Shown: in pieces, positions 15,078 through 16,409 of the stretch
Layout of the letters: the number at the start of each line of letters is the position of its first letter
Position numbering within the stretch: the stretch's first letter is position 1
From: JAKORR01 sp964608495
GTDB taxonomy: Bacteria > Armatimonadota > Zipacnadia > Zipacnadales > FEN-943
DNA length: 16,409 nucleotides
Direction: 5' to 3'
Assembly (NCBI GenBank): GCA_964608495.1
Contig: CAZSOQ010000119.1
Span: 1 to 16,409, forward strand
Program-made: the position numbers and the translations under genes
The notes under the pieces: model-generated
Seen by the model: the letters and a program-made list of their open reading frames with translations, nothing else
Databases searched by the model: none
Told to the model about the DNA's origin: nothing

Positions 15078-16409
15078 GTGTTCCAAACAGCCCTGCTCAC
15101 CGACAGCGACGTCGAGAAGCTGGCCGAGGGCGTGTTCCACGTCCTCGAGCGCGTCGGCATCCTCTGCCAGAACGAGGACATCCTGCGCGCTCTGCAGGCC
15201 GAAGGCGCGCGCGTGGACTACCAGACCGAGATGGTACGATTCCCGCGCGAGATGGTCGCGAGGTACGTCGAGAGCTTCCGCCGCGAGGGCAGCACCGACC
15301 CCGGCACCGGCCACATGCGCTTCGCTGCGCCGGGACTGCCCGGCTTGGGCACCCAGGTGGCTCAGTTCTACCACGACCCCGATACCTGGGAGCGCCGCAG
15401 CGGCAACAGGCGCGACCTCATCACTCTGGCCAAGTTCGGCGACGTCCTGCACGGGCGCTCCAGCGTGGGCCATGCCCTGCTCTGCGCGGACGCGCCCCCG
15501 CTGCTTGAGCCGCTCGAGGCCGCCCTGATCCTGGCCGAGTACGCCCACGTGCCCGGCCCCGCCTTCGCCTGGAACGTCCGCCAGGCGGGCTACCTGGCCG
15601 AGATGGGCGAGGTCCTGGGCCTTGAGCGCTGGTACACCTGGGGCGCCATCTGCTTCGCCCATCCCCTGCGCTTCGACAGGGACTGCGCGGACCGCTTCGT
15701 GCTCCGAGTGAGGGAGGGCGAGCCCACGGGCTTCACCGCCATGCCCGTGGCCGGCGTCACGACGCCCGTCACCCTCGAGGGCTTCGTCGTCGTCACCAGC
15801 GCCGAGCACGTGGCCACATGGATCGCGGCCCGGGCGCTCAACCCCAGCGTCGGCCTGAGCGGTTCGACCTGGGGCGGCACGATTGACATGAAGACCGGCA
15901 GCATCAGCTACGCGGCCTTCGACGCCATGTTGTACAGCTTCGCCAGCGTCGAGTTCCTGCGGCGCTGGTGCGGGATCAGCATCGCCGCCAGCGGCGCTGA
16001 CTACTGTGACGCGCGCGAGCCCGGCCTCTACGCCGCCCTCGAGAAGGCGAACAAGGCCATGATGATCGCCGCCTTCACGGGCCGACACCCCGGCTGCGGC
16101 AGCGGCATGGTGGACGACGGGAAGGTCCTGTCGCCCGTCCAGCTCCTCATCGAGCGCGACCTGGCCACCGGCGTCCAGCACCTCGCCAGGACGCTGGCCC
16201 CCACGGCCGACAGCATCGCCCTGCCTACCATCGAGGAAGTGGGCACCGGTCTCACCACCAACTTCCTCCAGTCCGAGCATACGCTCCGGAACTACCGCGC
16301 GAACTGCTGGATCCCGGAGCTGATTGACCGCTCGGGCTGGCGGGGGCAGCAGTCCGAAGCCCAGGTCGTGGACGCCGCCCGGCACAAGTTCCACTCCCTG
16401 CTCGAGCAG
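15078..16409 (+). CDS. MttB-family (trimethylamine methyltransferase superfamily) protein without pyrrolysine, 3' truncated
   Basis: The frame starts at GTG 15078 behind AGGGGGGA (15065-15072) and stays open for 444 codons to the window edge. The family is usually about 470-500 residues, so little is missing. It matches the MttB superfamily (COG5598): an N-terminal VEKLAEGVFHVLERVGI helix, RFPREMV, a barrel core VGLSGSTWGGTIDMKTG (258-274), and GMVDDGKVLSPVQLLIERDL (343 onward). MttB itself needs pyrrolysine at an in-frame TAG. This frame has no TAG, and TAG is a normal stop in neighbouring genes, so it belongs to the non-pyrrolysine branch. Characterised members of that branch demethylate quaternary amines such as glycine betaine, passing the methyl to a corrinoid protein. 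The substrate here is unknown. No corrinoid protein or reductive activator is in view; one could lie beyond the right edge. Confidence 0.88.
   Translation, partial: MFQTALLTDSDVEKLAEGVFHVLERVGILCQNEDILRALQAEGARVDYQTEMVRFPREMVARYVESFRREGSTDPGTGHMRFAAPGLPGLGTQVAQFYHDPDTWERRSGNRRDLITLAKFGDVLHGRSSVGHALLCADAPPLLEPLEAALILAEYAHVPGPAFAWNVRQAGYLAEMGEVLGLERWYTWGAICFAHPLRFDRDCADRFVLRVREGEPTGFTAMPVAGVTTPVTLEGFVVVTSAEHVATWIAARALNPSVGLSGSTWGGTIDMKTGSISYAAFDAMLYSFASVEFLRRWCGISIAASGADYCDAREPGLYAALEKANKAMMIAAFTGRHPGCGSGMVDDGKVLSPVQLLIERDLATGVQHLARTLAPTADSIALPTIEEVGTGLTTNFLQSEHTLRNYRANCWIPELIDRSGWRGQQSEAQVVDAARHKFHSLLEQ

Noticed and set aside
13578..16394. A 938-codon open frame on the minus strand opposite the sulfatase and methyltransferase genes
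   Set aside because: It mirrors the strong G/C third-position bias of the plus-strand genes, has Val/Ala/Gly/Arg-rich low-complexity translation and no family motifs. The plus strand carries clear enzyme signatures.
1..16409. tRNA, rRNA, CRISPR or mobile-element sequences
   Set aside because: No cloverleaf-like segments, direct repeat-spacer arrays, transposase or integrase motifs or terminal repeats were seen on either strand by eye.

Overview
The window is about 16.4 kb of GC-rich bacterial DNA, nearly all of it coding. It holds nine genes, two of them cut by the window edges. The mix is a heparinase-type lyase with an FG-GAP propeller, a GH105 uronyl hydrolase, a dockerin-type protein, a Cys-type sulfatase, a ceramidase-like protein and an MttB-family methyltransferase. 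It resembles accessory carbohydrate loci of Planctomycetota, Lentisphaerota, Armatimonadota or related uncultivated phyla. I cannot choose among these from the sequence. No rRNA, tRNA, CRISPR array, transposase or integrase is visible. TAG ends four of the eight complete reading-frame ends, so it works here as an ordinary stop codon.

Layout. The plus-strand block from 2 to 9667 has: (1) the 3' part of a heparinase II/III-like lyase fused to a discoidin-like domain and a beta-propeller; (2) a GH105 unsaturated uronyl hydrolase with an N-terminal amidotransferase-like domain; (3) a secreted protein of three long repeats plus a dockerin, with its own sigma-70-like promoter; and (4) an alkaline-phosphatase-superfamily phosphodiesterase. 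A convergent minus-strand pair follows (11795 down to 9678): a membrane-anchored or secreted protein with carbohydrate-binding-type domains, then a GH43-like five-bladed-propeller protein. After a 212-bp divergent intergenic region, a plus-strand series runs to the window end: a ceramidase N-terminal-domain protein, a Tat-exported arylsulfatase, and an MttB-family methyltransferase without pyrrolysine that runs off the right edge.

How they may work together (inference). Lyase, GH105, GH43-like enzyme and sulfatase are the enzyme types needed to break down a sulfated, uronic-acid-containing polysaccharide. The lyase would create 4,5-unsaturated uronyl ends, GH105 would remove them, the sulfatase would desulfate, and the propeller enzyme would trim neutral sugars or arabinose/xylose-type side chains. 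The phosphodiesterase, the ceramidase-like protein and the MttB homologue do not fit this simply. They could point to a phospho- or amine-containing substrate. No transporter, SusC/D pair, regulator, sulfatase-maturating enzyme or corrinoid protein lies in the window.
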